NCBI RefSeq assembly: GCF_014203555.1
Contig: NZ_JACHJH010000008.1
Location: forward strand, 124,001-188,000
Source: Streptomyces olivoverticillatus
Lineage (GTDB): Bacteria; Actinomycetota; Actinomycetes; Streptomycetales; Streptomycetaceae
Length of the DNA stretch: 64,000 bases
Reading direction: 5' to 3'
Below, in pieces: positions 1 through 8,835 of this stretch. Both the position numbers and the translations under genes were made by a program. Each line of letters starts with the position of its first letter. Position 1 is the stretch's first letter. The notes beneath the pieces were generated by a model. That model saw only the letters and a list, made by a program, of their open reading frames with translations, made no database searches and was not told the DNA's origin.

Positions 1-129
1 GTGTGGCTGATGCTCAATCTGACGGCCGAGACCTGGCTGCGATTCGCCATCTGGATGGTCGTGGGCTTCGTCATGTACTTCGCCTACGGGCAGCGGCACA
101 GCCGCGTGGGCCTGGAGCACCGCCGGTAA
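1..129 (+). CDS. Amino acid permease (APC family), C-terminal fragment
   Basis: Only the last 42 codons are in the window, so the gene is cut by the left edge. The frame runs from the first base and ends in TAA. It encodes a hydrophobic segment (about residues 14-28, with FAIWMVVGFVMYF) followed by YGQRHSRVG and a short basic tail. That arrangement, a last membrane helix plus a YxxxRHS-type cytoplasmic tail, is typical of cationic amino-acid transporters of the APC superfamily. The protein would sit in the cytoplasmic membrane and import an amino acid. The substrate cannot be told from the tail alone. Confidence 0.7.
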   Translation: MWLMLNLTAETWLRFAIWMVVGFVMYFAYGQRHSRVGLEHRR

Positions 130-176
130 TCCCGCACCCCGGCCGGGCGGCGGCCTCCTCGGAGATCCGCCGCCCG

Positions 177-566
177 CTACGGGCGCACCGTGCGCGGGCC
201 CGTCACCTCGGCGCCCAGCGCCCGCACCCGCTCGCGCAGTTCGCGGTCGGCGGTGACGACCACACAGCGCCGCCCCGGCTCCCGGGCGGCGACCACCTCC
301 ACGATCCGGTCGTCCCCGCTGCCCGGTGCCGCCTCGACCCGGACGCCCGGCACCGGCTCCGTCCCGCGCGCGGCGCCCTCCACCACCAGCACCACCTCCA
401 GCGGGCCGGACAGCGGCGGGTCGAGGAGATCCTCGGGCAGCCCGGTCCGCGCACAGGCCACCAGCCGGTCGCGCAGGCGTTCGGCGGCGCCGAGCCGGTC
501 GCGCCACCAGCCGTCGGGCACCGAACCGACGACGTTCGCCGCATCCACGACAAGAAGTCCCCTCAT
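177..566 (-). CDS. NYN domain-containing protein (PIN-like nuclease fold)
   Basis: A 129-residue protein that opens with LLVVDAANVVGS, the first acidic strand of NYN/PIN-like ribonuclease folds. A second acidic cluster (SGDDRIVEVV) and VVVTADRELRERV near the C-terminus supply the other expected aspartates. These folds bind metal and cleave RNA; cytoplasmic RNA processing is the likely role, but no target is evident. The start at the ATG directly before RGLLVVDAANVV was chosen because the family begins there. Upstream codons in the same frame look non-coding and run into the promoter of the divergent neighbour. Confidence 0.75.
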   Translation of the reverse strand: MRGLLVVDAANVVGSVPDGWWRDRLGAAERLRDRLVACARTGLPEDLLDPPLSGPLEVVLVVEGAARGTEPVPGVRVEAAPGSGDDRIVEVVAAREPGRRCVVVTADRELRERVRALGAEVTGPRTVRP

Positions 567-669
567 GGCGCCAGCCTCGCACGCCGTGCGCTGCCCGAAT
601 TCCCCGGCACGCACAATGTTATTGTCGAGGGTCAACAAAGCAGGCACCAAGAGAGGCTGGCAGCGAGTC

Positions 670-1764
670 ATGGCAGTGCGGACGGCCACCCCCACCACTG
701 GCTGGTTGCTGCGGGGAGCCGACGGCCGCCTGACGGCCTACGCGGCAGCCTCCGGCTGCATCCTGCGCTGGACCGAGACCACCCCCGGCGGCCCGGAGTG
801 GACCGGCCCCGAGCGGCTCGAGGTGCCGGGCCTGGAGCCGTATCTGTCCATAGCCCAAGACCCCAAGGGGTACGTCTACCTGACGGGCCTGCGGCGCCGC
901 GCCCACGAGGACGGGCGGGCCGAGACCGACGTGGTCTATGCCACCCAGTTCCAGTCGGGCCGTGCGCTCACCCCCTGGCGCTCGATCGGCACCCCCTACG
1001 GCCAGGACTGGCAGCGCGCCGGCCAGATCGGCGCGCCCACCCTGGCGGTCGACTCCCTCGGACCGCAGGTCTTCGTGCGCAACGCCGGCGGCGGCGTGTG
1101 CGGGCGGCGTCAGGACGCGCGCGGCGTCTGGGGTCCGTGGACGGACCTGAAGGGCAGTCACGTCCTCGACGTGATGTCGGCCGCGGTGACGGCCGAAGGG
1201 CGGCTGGAACTGCTCGCGCCGGCCGGTGAGTTCGTGCTGCGCTGGCGCCAGGACGAGCCCGGCGGCGTGCTGCGCCGGGTGCTCAACACGCCGGCCAAGC
1301 CGCAGGCCGGTTCCTCCTCCTCCGCGCCGTCCGGCGACGGGCGCATCGTGCACTTCTGGCGGGCCGCCGCCGACTCCGTCCTGCAGATGCAGGAGCCCGA
1401 CGCTCCCGAGGGCCCGGACAGCGAGACCGGCGCGGAAGGGCCCGCACCGGTGGCCCTGGGGGCGCTGGGTGCCGGCACGGGACCGGTGGCGGCGCTGCGG
1501 ACGACTGTCGGCGGGCGCGCGTGCACGGTGCTGGCGCAGCGGTCGCCCTCCGGGCTGCCGGCGGTGGCGGTCTACGCCGACGGCGAGGCCGCGTCGGCCT
1601 CGTGGTCCGAGACCGGCGACGAGTGCATCGGCGCACCGGCCCTGGCGCTCGACGCGCAGGGGCGCCTGGTGCTGGCCGTGCTCGCCGCGGACGGCCGCCT
1701 GCGGGTCGCGCGACAGCGGACGGACGAGGCAGGGCTGGCCCTGGGGGAGTGGGAGCGCGCGTAG
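670..1764 (+). CDS. Hypothetical protein, repetitive beta-rich (propeller-like)
   Basis: A 364-residue protein of unknown function. It has no signal peptide or membrane segment. The chain is rich in short beta-type stretches with recurring patterns such as GWLLRGADGRLTAY, WGPWTDLKGS and VVAALRTT. Tryptophan-containing strands of the form W..W separated by glycine turns recall sialidase-like or PLL-like propellers that follow lectins and hydrolases. No catalytic motif is recognised. GAGAGG lies about 15 bases before the ATG. The gene diverges from the NYN gene, so the 100 bases between them hold both promoters. The fold assignment is inference. Confidence 0.6.
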   Translation: MAVRTATPTTGWLLRGADGRLTAYAAASGCILRWTETTPGGPEWTGPERLEVPGLEPYLSIAQDPKGYVYLTGLRRRAHEDGRAETDVVYATQFQSGRALTPWRSIGTPYGQDWQRAGQIGAPTLAVDSLGPQVFVRNAGGGVCGRRQDARGVWGPWTDLKGSHVLDVMSAAVTAEGRLELLAPAGEFVLRWRQDEPGGVLRRVLNTPAKPQAGSSSSAPSGDGRIVHFWRAAADSVLQMQEPDAPEGPDSETGAEGPAPVALGALGAGTGPVAALRTTVGGRACTVLAQRSPSGLPAVAVYADGEAASASWSETGDECIGAPALALDAQGRLVLAVLAADGRLRVARQRTDEAGLALGEWERA

Positions 1765-1777
1765 GGCTCAGGGGTGA

Positions 1778-2944
1778 TCACTCCACGCTCGCGGGCCGTG
1801 CTCCATCAGTGATCACTAGGGGCCGCAAACCGTCCTTTTCCGCGCCCCTGTTGAGCACGATGCCCCGCGTCCGGTCGTACGCCGTCCGGTACCGCGCCCG
1901 CTGCTCGTCCGTCAGGTCCCGGCGGCGTAGCGCGGCCCCCACGTCCACCAGCCGGATCTTCGGCTTCAGCTCCACCAGGGTCGGGACGAACCGGGCATCG
2001 GTCACCGACCACTTGCCGCCCTTCCTGGTGAAGGTGAACCAGCCCATCGCCCCCTCCTCCGTGATGCCCAGCGGCTCGGCGTGCCGGGCCACCTGGTTGC
2101 CCAGCCCGTAGGCGACCCAGGTGTCCCGGACCTTCTCGAAGGGCTGGGCGACATGCGCGTGGTGGCCGATGACCAGGTTGATGCCGGTATCCCTGGCGAT
2201 GCGCTCGGCCAGCCGCAGCTGGGTCCGGCTCGCCTCGTTGTGCCCGTCCCGGCCCCAGTGGACGCTGGCGATGACCACCTCGGCGCCCGCGGCGCGCGCC
2301 CGCCTCTCGTCGGCCGCCATCCGCTTGACGTCGGTGACGTTGGCCAGCCACGGCTTGTCCTCGGGCAGGCTCGTGTCGTTGAAGCCGTAGGTGTACGACA
2401 GGTGCGCCACCTTCACCCCCTTGACGTCGAGGATGACGGGGGTGGCAGCCTCCCGCTTGCTGCGCGCCGAGCCCGTGTGCCGCAGGCCCGCGGCGTCCAG
2501 GGTGTCCAGGGTCCGCTTGACCGCCTCCGCGCCGTGGTCGAGGACGTGGTTGGAAGCCGTTGAGCAGGTGTCGTAGCCGAGGTCCTTCAGGGTGCTCGCG
2601 ATCTGCGGCGGGACGCTGAACTTCCGGTAGCCCAGGAAAGGCCCCTCGGGCTCGGCCAGCACCGTCTCCAGGTGGCAGACGGCCAGATCGGCCTTGGAGA
2701 CCACGGGTTTGACGCCCGCCATGACGGCGCCGAAGTCGGGACCGGGGCGCCCCGCGTCCTTCGCGTCCCGCATCGCCTGCTCGGTGATCTCGGGGTGGAT
2801 GAGAATGTCGCCGCCCGCGGCCAGGGTGAACGAGGGGTCGCGGGAGCCCGCGTCCTGACGGTTGCAGACATACCCGGCGGCCGACATTCCGACGAGACCG
2901 ACGGCGGCCAGGGCGAGGGCGATTCGGCGGGAAGGGCGCTTCAT
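1778..2944 (-). CDS. CapA family protein (metallophosphatase fold)
   Basis: A 388-residue exported or membrane-anchored protein. An N-terminal basic and hydrophobic segment (RRIALALAAVGLVG, about residues 5-22) is followed by the CapA/PgsA-type domain. Diagnostic motifs are AAGGDILIHPE, the SNHVLDHG metal-ligand motif and GHHAHVAQP. Members of the family are calcineurin-like metallophosphoesterases known from poly-gamma-glutamate and capsule systems. Actinomycete copies like this usually lie outside such clusters, and no capsule genes are nearby. The start was chosen at the ATG preceding KRPSRR, which puts the signal segment at the true N-terminus. It is encoded opposite to the gene before it and stops 13 bases from that gene's stop. 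Confidence 0.85.
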   Translation of the reverse strand: MKRPSRRIALALAAVGLVGMSAAGYVCNRQDAGSRDPSFTLAAGGDILIHPEITEQAMRDAKDAGRPGPDFGAVMAGVKPVVSKADLAVCHLETVLAEPEGPFLGYRKFSVPPQIASTLKDLGYDTCSTASNHVLDHGAEAVKRTLDTLDAAGLRHTGSARSKREAATPVILDVKGVKVAHLSYTYGFNDTSLPEDKPWLANVTDVKRMAADERRARAAGAEVVIASVHWGRDGHNEASRTQLRLAERIARDTGINLVIGHHAHVAQPFEKVRDTWVAYGLGNQVARHAEPLGITEEGAMGWFTFTRKGGKWSVTDARFVPTLVELKPKIRLVDVGAALRRRDLTDEQRARYRTAYDRTRGIVLNRGAEKDGLRPLVITDGARPASVE

Positions 2945-3021
2945 CGGGATATTTTGACCGACATGAGGTCGAGCCGGAAGGCGCCACCCCTGTGCTCTCC
3001 GTGCTGCTGCTCCGGACATGC

Positions 3022-3062
3022 GGAACGCCGGGCGGGCCGAAGGACGGCCCGCCCGGCGTTCC
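3022..3062 (-). terminator. Strong hairpin terminator after the fadB-type gene
   Basis: Two 17-base arms (3022-3038 and 3046-3062) are perfectly complementary around a 7-base loop. They begin 17 bases past the stop of the beta-oxidation operon. No T-tract follows, as is normal in streptomycetes. The hairpin separates that operon from the capA-like gene transcribed in the same direction. Confidence 0.8.
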
Positions 3063-3078
3063 GGGGAGAAAAACGGCG

Positions 3079-5208
3079 TTACGCCGGGACGCTCGCCACG
3101 CCCTGCGCCAGGAAGCGCTTGCCGTTGACGCGCTCGGAGACGCCCTCACGGTCCAGGTACGGCGTGATGCCGCCGAGGTGGAAGGGCCAGCCGGCACCGG
3201 TGATCAGGCACAGGTCGATGTCCTGGGCCTCGGCGACGACGCCCTCGTCCAGCATCAGGCCGATCTCCTGCGCGACCGCGTCCAGGACGCGGGCCCGCAC
3301 CTGCTCCTCCGTCAGGACGCTGTCGCCCTGCACCAGGAGGGCGGCGACCTCGGGGTCCAGCTCCGGCTTGCCGGAGTCGTAGACGTAGAAGCCGCGCTTG
3401 CCCGCCTTGACCACGGCGGCCAGGTTGGGGGAGACGGTGAAGCGGTCGGGGAACGCGCCGTGCAGCGTCTCGGAGACGTGCAGGCCGATCGCCGGGCCGA
3501 CCAGCTCCAGCAGCACCAGCGGGGACATCGGCAGACCGAGCGGCTCGATGGCCTTCTCCGCGGCCTCGACCGGGGTGCCCTCGTCGATGACGTTCTGGAT
3601 CTCGCCCATGAAGCGGGTCAGGATGCGGTTGACGACGAACGCCGGGGCGTCCTTCACCAGCACCGCGGTCTTCTTCAGCTTCTTGGCGACACCGAACGCG
3701 GTGGCCAGCGAGGCGTCGTCGGTCCGCTCGCCGCGCACGATCTCCAGGAGCGGCAGGATCGCGACCGGGTTGAAGAAGTGGAAGCCGACGACCCGCTCGG
3801 GGTGCTTGAGCTTCGACGCCATCTCGGTCACCGACAGCGAGGAGGTGTTGGTGGCGAGGATGGCGTGCTCCGGCACGACCGCCTCGACCTCGGCGAACAC
3901 CTGCTGCTTGACGCCCATCTCCTCGAAGACGGCCTCGATGACGAAGTCCGCGTCACCGAAGGCGGCGGCCTTGTCCAGCGAGCCCGTCACCGCGGCCTTG
4001 AGGCGGTTGGCCTTGTCCTGGTTGATGCGGCCCTTGAGCAGCAGCTTGTCGATCTCGCCGTGGACGTAGCCCACGCCCTTGTCCACGCGCTCCTGGTCGA
4101 TGTCGGTCAGCACGACCGGCACCTCCAGGCGGCGCGCGAAGAGCAGCGCGAGCTGAGAGGCCATCAGGCCGGCGCCGACGACGCCCACCTTGTTCACCGG
4201 GCGGGCGAGCGACTTGTCCGGCGCGCCGGCCGGGCGCTTGCCGCGCTTCTGCACCAGGTTGAAGGCGTAGATGCCGGAGCGCAGCTCGCCGCCCATGATG
4301 AGGTCGGCCAGCGCCTGGTCCTCGGCGTCGAAGCCCTGGCGCAGGTCGCCGTTCTTGGCGGCGGCGATGATGTCCAGCGCGCGGTAGGCGGCCGGGGCCG
4401 CGCCGTGCACCTTGGAGTCGGCGATGGAGCGGCCGCGCTCGACGGCCTGGTCCCAGGCCTCGCCGCGGTCGACCTCGGCCCGGACGACCTCGGTCTCGCC
4501 CTTCAGGACGGAGGCCGTCCAGAGCAGCGACTGCTCCAGGAAGTCCGCGCCCTCGAACAGCGCGTCGGCGATGCCGAGCTCGAAGACCTGCTTGCCGCGC
4601 AGCTGCTTGTTCTGGTTGAGCGAGTTCTCGATGATGACCGAGACCGCGCGGTCCGCGCCGATGATGTTCGGCAGCAGGGTGCAGCCGCCCCAGCCGGGGA
4701 CGAGGCCCAGGAAGACCTCGGGCAGCGAGAAGGCGGGGATCGCCTTGGAGACCGTGCGGTAGGTGCAGTGCAGACCGACCTCGACGCCGCCGCCCATGGC
4801 CGCGCCGTTGTAGTACGCGAAGGTCGGCACGGCCAGCGCGGACAGGCGCTTGAAGACGTCGTGGCCGCCCTTGCCGATGGCCAGCGCGTCCTCGTGCTTC
4901 TTCAGCAGCTCGACGCCCTTGAGGTCGGCGCCGACCGCGAAGATGAACGGCTTGCCGGTGACGCCGACGCCGACGATGTCGCCGGCCTTGGCCTCCGCCT
5001 CGACCTGGTCGATCGCGACGTTCAGGTTCGCGAGCGACTGCGGGCCGAAGGTGGTCGGCTTGGTGTGGTCCAGGCCGTTGTCCAGCGTGATGAGCGCGAA
5101 GCGCCCCGCGCCGAAGGGGAGGTCGAGGTGGCGGACGTGCGCCTGGGTGACGACCTCGTCGGGGAACAGCTCGGCCGCGCCCTTCAGGAGCTCAGCGGTG
5201 GTGCTCAC
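3079..5208 (-). CDS. fadB: Fatty acid oxidation complex alpha subunit (enoyl-CoA hydratase / 3-hydroxyacyl-CoA dehydrogenase)
   Basis: A 709-residue bifunctional beta-oxidation enzyme acting in the cytoplasm. The N-terminal crotonase domain (about residues 35-230) has the oxyanion segment NGAAMGGGVEVG and LPEVFLGLVPGWGG with its glutamate. The central NAD-binding domain begins with VGVVGAGLMAS (341-351), and the C-terminal 3HCDH domains follow, containing GFHFFNPV. Together they hydrate enoyl-CoA and oxidise the 3-hydroxyacyl-CoA. The GTG start overlaps the thiolase stop as GTGA, so the two are translationally coupled. The partner thiolase completes the cycle. A strong hairpin ends the operon 17 bases downstream. 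Confidence 0.95.
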   Translation of the reverse strand: MSTTAELLKGAAELFPDEVVTQAHVRHLDLPFGAGRFALITLDNGLDHTKPTTFGPQSLANLNVAIDQVEAEAKAGDIVGVGVTGKPFIFAVGADLKGVELLKKHEDALAIGKGGHDVFKRLSALAVPTFAYYNGAAMGGGVEVGLHCTYRTVSKAIPAFSLPEVFLGLVPGWGGCTLLPNIIGADRAVSVIIENSLNQNKQLRGKQVFELGIADALFEGADFLEQSLLWTASVLKGETEVVRAEVDRGEAWDQAVERGRSIADSKVHGAAPAAYRALDIIAAAKNGDLRQGFDAEDQALADLIMGGELRSGIYAFNLVQKRGKRPAGAPDKSLARPVNKVGVVGAGLMASQLALLFARRLEVPVVLTDIDQERVDKGVGYVHGEIDKLLLKGRINQDKANRLKAAVTGSLDKAAAFGDADFVIEAVFEEMGVKQQVFAEVEAVVPEHAILATNTSSLSVTEMASKLKHPERVVGFHFFNPVAILPLLEIVRGERTDDASLATAFGVAKKLKKTAVLVKDAPAFVVNRILTRFMGEIQNVIDEGTPVEAAEKAIEPLGLPMSPLVLLELVGPAIGLHVSETLHGAFPDRFTVSPNLAAVVKAGKRGFYVYDSGKPELDPEVAALLVQGDSVLTEEQVRARVLDAVAQEIGLMLDEGVVAEAQDIDLCLITGAGWPFHLGGITPYLDREGVSERVNGKRFLAQGVASVPA

Positions 5209-6425
5209 TTGTTGCCTCCGTCGAAGTGCGGGTTCTCCCAGATGACCGTTCCGCCCATGCCGAAGCCGACGCACATCGAGGTGATGCCGTAGCGGACGTG
5301 CGGCTGCTCCTCGAACTGGCGGGCCAGCTGCGTCATCAGACGGACGCCGGAGGAGGCCAGCGGGTGGCCGAAGGCGATCGCGCCGCCGTACTGGTTGACG
5401 CGCGGGTCGTCGTCGGCGATGCCGTAGTGGTCCAGGAGCGAGAGCACCTGCACCGCGAAGGCCTCGTTGATCTCGAAGAGACCGATGTCACCGATCGTCA
5501 GACCGGCCTTGGCCAGGGCCTTCTCGGTGGCCGGGACCGGGCCGATGCCCATGACCTCCGGCTCGACGCCCGCGAAGGCGTAGGAGACCAGGCGCATCTT
5601 GACCGGCAGGCCCAGCTCGCGCGCCACGTCCTCGGCGGCGATCAGCGAGGCGGTGGCACCGTCGTTGAGACCGGCCGCGTTGCCCGCGGTGACGCGGCCG
5701 TGCGGACGGAACGGCGTCTTGAGGCCGGCCAGGTTCTCCAGGGTGGTGCCCGGGCGCATCGGCTCGTCGGCGGTGGCCAGGCCCCAGCCCGTCTCGCCGC
5801 CCTCGGGCGAGGTGCGGCGCACGGAGATCGGCACCAGGTCGGCCTGGATCTTGCCGTCGGCGTAGGCCTTGGCGGCCTTCTCCTGGCTGCGGACCGCGTA
5901 CTCGTCGGCGCGCTGCTTGGTCAGGTGCGGGAGGCGGTCGTGCAGGTTCTCCGCGGTCATGCCCATGAACAGGGCGGACTCGTCGACCAGCTTCTCCGAC
6001 ACGAAGCGCGGGTTGGGGTCCACGCCCTCGCCCATGGGGTGGCGGCCCATGTGCTCGACGCCGCCCGCGAGGGCAATGTCGTAGGCACCGAGGGCGACGC
6101 CGCCCGAGACGCTGGTGACGGCGGTCATCGCACCGGCGCACATGCGGTCGATGGAGTAGCCCGGCACGGACTGCGGCAGACCCGCCAGGATCCCGGCGGT
6201 ACGGCCGAGCGTCAGGCCCTGGTCGCCGATCTGCGTGGTCGCGGCGATGGCGACCTCGTCGATGCGGGCGGGGTCCAGGTCCGGGTTGCGGCGCAGCAGC
6301 TCCCGGATGCACTTGACGACCAGGTCGTCGGCGCGGGTCTCGTGGTAGATGCCCTTCGGGCCCGCCTTGCCGAACGGGGTGCGGACGCCGTCGACGAAAA
6401 CGACGTCCCTAGCGGTACGAGGCAC
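5205..6425 (-). CDS. fadA: Acetyl-CoA C-acyltransferase (3-ketoacyl-CoA thiolase)
   Basis: A 406-residue thiolase that cleaves 3-ketoacyl-CoA to acetyl-CoA and a shortened acyl-CoA. The nucleophilic cysteine lies in SIDRMCAGAM (C96). The C-terminal catalytic histidine is in GGAIAFGHPLASSG and the second cysteine in TSMCVGFGMGG. It is the first gene of a two-gene operon with the fadB-type enzyme, overlapping it by four bases. The GTG start was chosen because VPRTARDVVFVDGVRTPFG aligns with the thiolase N-terminus and a GGAGGAGAG ribosome-binding site precedes it. The long upstream gap probably holds the promoter. Confidence 0.95.
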   Translation of the reverse strand: MPRTARDVVFVDGVRTPFGKAGPKGIYHETRADDLVVKCIRELLRRNPDLDPARIDEVAIAATTQIGDQGLTLGRTAGILAGLPQSVPGYSIDRMCAGAMTAVTSVSGGVALGAYDIALAGGVEHMGRHPMGEGVDPNPRFVSEKLVDESALFMGMTAENLHDRLPHLTKQRADEYAVRSQEKAAKAYADGKIQADLVPISVRRTSPEGGETGWGLATADEPMRPGTTLENLAGLKTPFRPHGRVTAGNAAGLNDGATASLIAAEDVARELGLPVKMRLVSYAFAGVEPEVMGIGPVPATEKALAKAGLTIGDIGLFEINEAFAVQVLSLLDHYGIADDDPRVNQYGGAIAFGHPLASSGVRLMTQLARQFEEQPHVRYGITSMCVGFGMGGTVIWENPHFDGGNK

Positions 6426-6736
6426 GTTGGCTCTCCTCCAGGTGCGGATCGCTGCGCGTGCGGGCAAGCCGGTACGGCTCCGCCGCGGTGCGGGCTGACA
6501 CCGTCATGCTACTTGCGGGTAACCACCCTGCACAGACCCCTGGGCGGGAGCGGCGAAGGTCACATTCCGTGTGGCGGTGGAGGAAGGGGAGGGGCCCCGG
6601 ACCCACCCCTTCCGTTTCTCGGGGCCGGGGCGGAGCCTCGGGAAACGGTGAAAGGGCGGGACCGGGGCCCCTCTCCCCGCCGCGACGGCGGGAAGGCGCC
6701 ACCGGCATGACCGGCGGTGCCGAACCAGGCGAACCC
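6426..6736. other. 311-base intergenic region between ribonuclease D and the thiolase operon
   Basis: No convincing gene lies here. The part next to the thiolase start must contain the operon promoter, although no clear -35/-10 pair stands out. The middle is unusually purine-rich with long G runs (about 6570-6670). The part next to the ribonuclease D stop holds hairpins suited to termination. Confidence 0.6.
6676..6692 (-). terminator. Hairpin downstream of ribonuclease D
   Basis: CCCGCCG-CGA-CGGCGGG is a perfect 7-base-pair stem about 45 bases past the ribonuclease D stop. A second imperfect GC-rich stem lies between it and the gene (about 6695-6720). Termination of the minus-strand transcript is the likely role. 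Confidence 0.5.
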
Positions 6737-8014
6737 TCAGGCCGACGCCTCCGTCAGGGCCTTCACCAGGACCGGAGTGACCTGCTCCACCTGCCACGGC
6801 CGGGCGCCGTGCGCCGTGAGGATCGCGGCGACGGCCTCCGGCGCCGGGTCCTTCGGCGGCTCCCAGCACAGCCTGCGCACCGTGTCCGGGGTGATCAGGT
6901 TCTCCTGCGGCATCGTCAGCCGCTCGGCCAGCTCGGAGACGGCCGTCCGGGCCGCCGACAGCCGGGCGGCCGCGACCGGGTCCTTGTCGGCCCACGCGCG
7001 CGGCGGCGGCGGACCGGTCAGCGGCTGGCCGGGCTGCGGCAGCTCGGTGTCCGGCAGGGCCTTGGCCCGGTCGACGGCCGACTGCCACTGCTCCAGCTGC
7101 TTGCGGGACATCCGGTGCCCGAAACCGGGCAGGGCGGCCAGCGCATGGGCGTTGGGCGGCATGTTCAGCGCGGCCTCGACGATCGCGGCATCGCCGAGCA
7201 CCTTGCCGGGCGAGACGTCGCGCCGCTGCGCGATCAGGTCGCGCGCGGTCCACAGCTCGCGCACCACGGCCATCTGCCGCCGCCTGCGCACCTTGTGCAT
7301 CCCGGACGTACGGCGCCAGGGGTCCTTGCGCGGCGGGGCGGGCGGCGCGGAGGCGATGGCGTCGAACTCCTGGCGGGCCCACTCCAGCTTGCCCTGCCGC
7401 GCCAGCTCCGCCTCCAGGGCGTCGCGGAGGTCCACCAGCAGCTCCACGTCGAGCGCGGCGTAGCGCAGCCAGGGCTCGGGCAGCGGGCGGGTGGACCAGT
7501 CGACGGCGGAGTGGCCCTTCTCCAGGGCGTACCCCAGGACGTTCTCGACCATCGCACCGAGCCCCACCCGCGCGAACCCGGCGAGCCGGCCCGCCAGCTC
7601 CGTGTCGAACAGGCGCGTCGGTGCCATCCCTATCTCGCGCAGGCACGGCAGGTCCTGGGTGGCGGCGTGCAGCACCCATTCGGCGTCGGCGACGGCTTCG
7701 CCCAGCGCGGACAGGTCGGGGCAGCCGACCGGGTCGATCAGGGCCGTCCCGGCGCCTTCGCGGCGCAGCTGTACGAGGTAGGCGCGCTGGCCGTAGCGGT
7801 AGCCGGAGGCACGCTCGGCGTCGACGGCCACGGGGCCGCTGCCGGCGGCGAAGGCCGCGACGACCCGTTCGAGGGCGGCGGCGTCGGCGACGACCGGGGG
7901 CACGCCCTCGCGTGGCTCCAACAGGGGGATCGGCGCCGAATCGACGTCGTCCGGGGGAGCGCCCCCGGTGGTTCGCAGTGTCGTGTCTGCTGCGGTCTCT
8001 TGGGCGTCGGTCAC
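6737..8014 (-). CDS. rnd: Ribonuclease D (DEDDy exonuclease with HRDC domain)
   Basis: A 425-residue cytoplasmic 3'-5' exoribonuclease. The DEDDy motifs are visible: VAVDAERAS (DxE), LHAATQDLPCL (D) and YAALDVELL with the tyrosine and last aspartate. They are followed by an HRDC helical domain (about residues 215-300, LWTARDLIAQRRDVSPGKVL) and a longer actinobacterial C-terminal extension. Members trim tRNA and other stable RNA 3' ends. The GTG start at MTDAQETAAD follows a short acidic leader. The gene lies downstream of whiI, separated by a long perfect palindrome, so it likely has its own promoter. Confidence 0.9.
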   Translation of the reverse strand: MTDAQETAADTTLRTTGGAPPDDVDSAPIPLLEPREGVPPVVADAAALERVVAAFAAGSGPVAVDAERASGYRYGQRAYLVQLRREGAGTALIDPVGCPDLSALGEAVADAEWVLHAATQDLPCLREIGMAPTRLFDTELAGRLAGFARVGLGAMVENVLGYALEKGHSAVDWSTRPLPEPWLRYAALDVELLVDLRDALEAELARQGKLEWARQEFDAIASAPPAPPRKDPWRRTSGMHKVRRRRQMAVVRELWTARDLIAQRRDVSPGKVLGDAAIVEAALNMPPNAHALAALPGFGHRMSRKQLEQWQSAVDRAKALPDTELPQPGQPLTGPPPPRAWADKDPVAAARLSAARTAVSELAERLTMPQENLITPDTVRRLCWEPPKDPAPEAVAAILTAHGARPWQVEQVTPVLVKALTEASA

Positions 8015-8040
8015 CGGTCAAGGGTATCTGTGGATGGCAA

Positions 8041-8074
8041 GCGCCCGTCGCCGGAACGTTCCGGCGACGGGCGC
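8041..8074 (-). terminator. Perfect 34-base palindrome terminating whiI
   Basis: The arm GCGCCCGTCGCCGGAAC is followed immediately by its exact reverse complement, with no loop base. It lies 17 bases past the whiI stop and just upstream of the ribonuclease D start. In RNA it would fold as a very stable hairpin, so terminator is the best call. Its symmetry would also allow cruciform extrusion or protein binding. Confidence 0.8.
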
Positions 8075-8091
8075 GGCGGGGGTTCGGTGGG

Positions 8092-8751
8092 TCAGTGGAT
8101 GATGCCGGTGCGCAGGGCCACGGCCACCATTCCGGCCCGGTCGCCGGTGCCGAGCTTGCGGGCGATGCGGGCGAGGTGGCTCTTGACGGTGAGCGCCGAG
8201 AGCCCCATGGAGACGCCGATGGCCTTGTTCGACTGGCCCTCCGCCACCAGTCGCAGAACCTCGACCTCGCGTCCGGAGAGCTCGCGGTAGCCGCCGGGGT
8301 GGCCGGGGGCCCCGGGCGGGCGGCGCTGCATCCGGGCGGCGGCCGAGCCGATGGGCGCGGCCCCGGGCCGGCCGGGCACGCCGAGGTTGGTGCGGGTGCC
8401 GGTGACGACGTAGCCCTTGACGCCGCCCGCGAGTGCGTTGCGCACGGCGCCGATGTCGTCGGCTGCGGAGAGTGCCAGGCCGTTGGGCCAACCCGCGGCG
8501 CGGGTCTCGGAGAGGAGCGTCAGGCCGGAGCCGTCCGGAAGGTGGACGTCGGCGACGCAGATGTCGCGGGGGTTGCCGATGCGCGGACGGGCCTCCGCGA
8601 TGGACGACGCCTCGATCACGTCGCGCACTCCCAGGGCCCACAGATGGCGGGTCACGGTGGAGCGGACGCGGGGGTCGGCGACGACCACCATGGCGGTCGG
8701 TTTGTTCGGGCGGTAGGCGAGGCTCGCCGGTTGCTCGAGGAGAACGGACAC
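8092..8751 (-). CDS. whiI: WhiI, atypical response regulator for sporulation
   Basis: A 219-residue response regulator with an N-terminal receiver domain (about 18-120) and a C-terminal LuxR/NarL HTH (about 155-215; ELSGREVEVLRLVAEGQSNK, LTVKSHLARIARKLG). I recognise it as WhiI from the sequence and from its position next to a DUF3000 gene and hemE. Known role: controls late aerial-hypha development, partly as a heterodimer with BldM. The receiver pocket is incomplete: the usual paired acidic residues after strand 1 read VVVADPRV, while the aspartate in VADVHLPDG and a lysine in VKGYVV remain. That agrees with published reports that WhiI is not a canonical phosphorylated regulator. GTG start with GGAGG upstream. 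Confidence 0.92.
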   Translation of the reverse strand: MSVLLEQPASLAYRPNKPTAMVVVADPRVRSTVTRHLWALGVRDVIEASSIAEARPRIGNPRDICVADVHLPDGSGLTLLSETRAAGWPNGLALSAADDIGAVRNALAGGVKGYVVTGTRTNLGVPGRPGAAPIGSAAARMQRRPPGAPGHPGGYRELSGREVEVLRLVAEGQSNKAIGVSMGLSALTVKSHLARIARKLGTGDRAGMVAVALRTGIIH

Positions 8752-8835
8752 CAGGCCTCCAGTGGGGGGAGTGGTGGGGACGGGTGCCGACTTGGGGATA
8801 AGCCGGGGCGATCCGTATGGGAAGGGTCACAAGGT

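Noticed and set aside
2992..5292. Long plus-strand open frame opposite the fadB-type gene
   Set aside because: It is the antisense shadow of a strongly matching enzyme, with a Val/Gly/Arg/Leu-rich composition typical of high-GC reverse frames.
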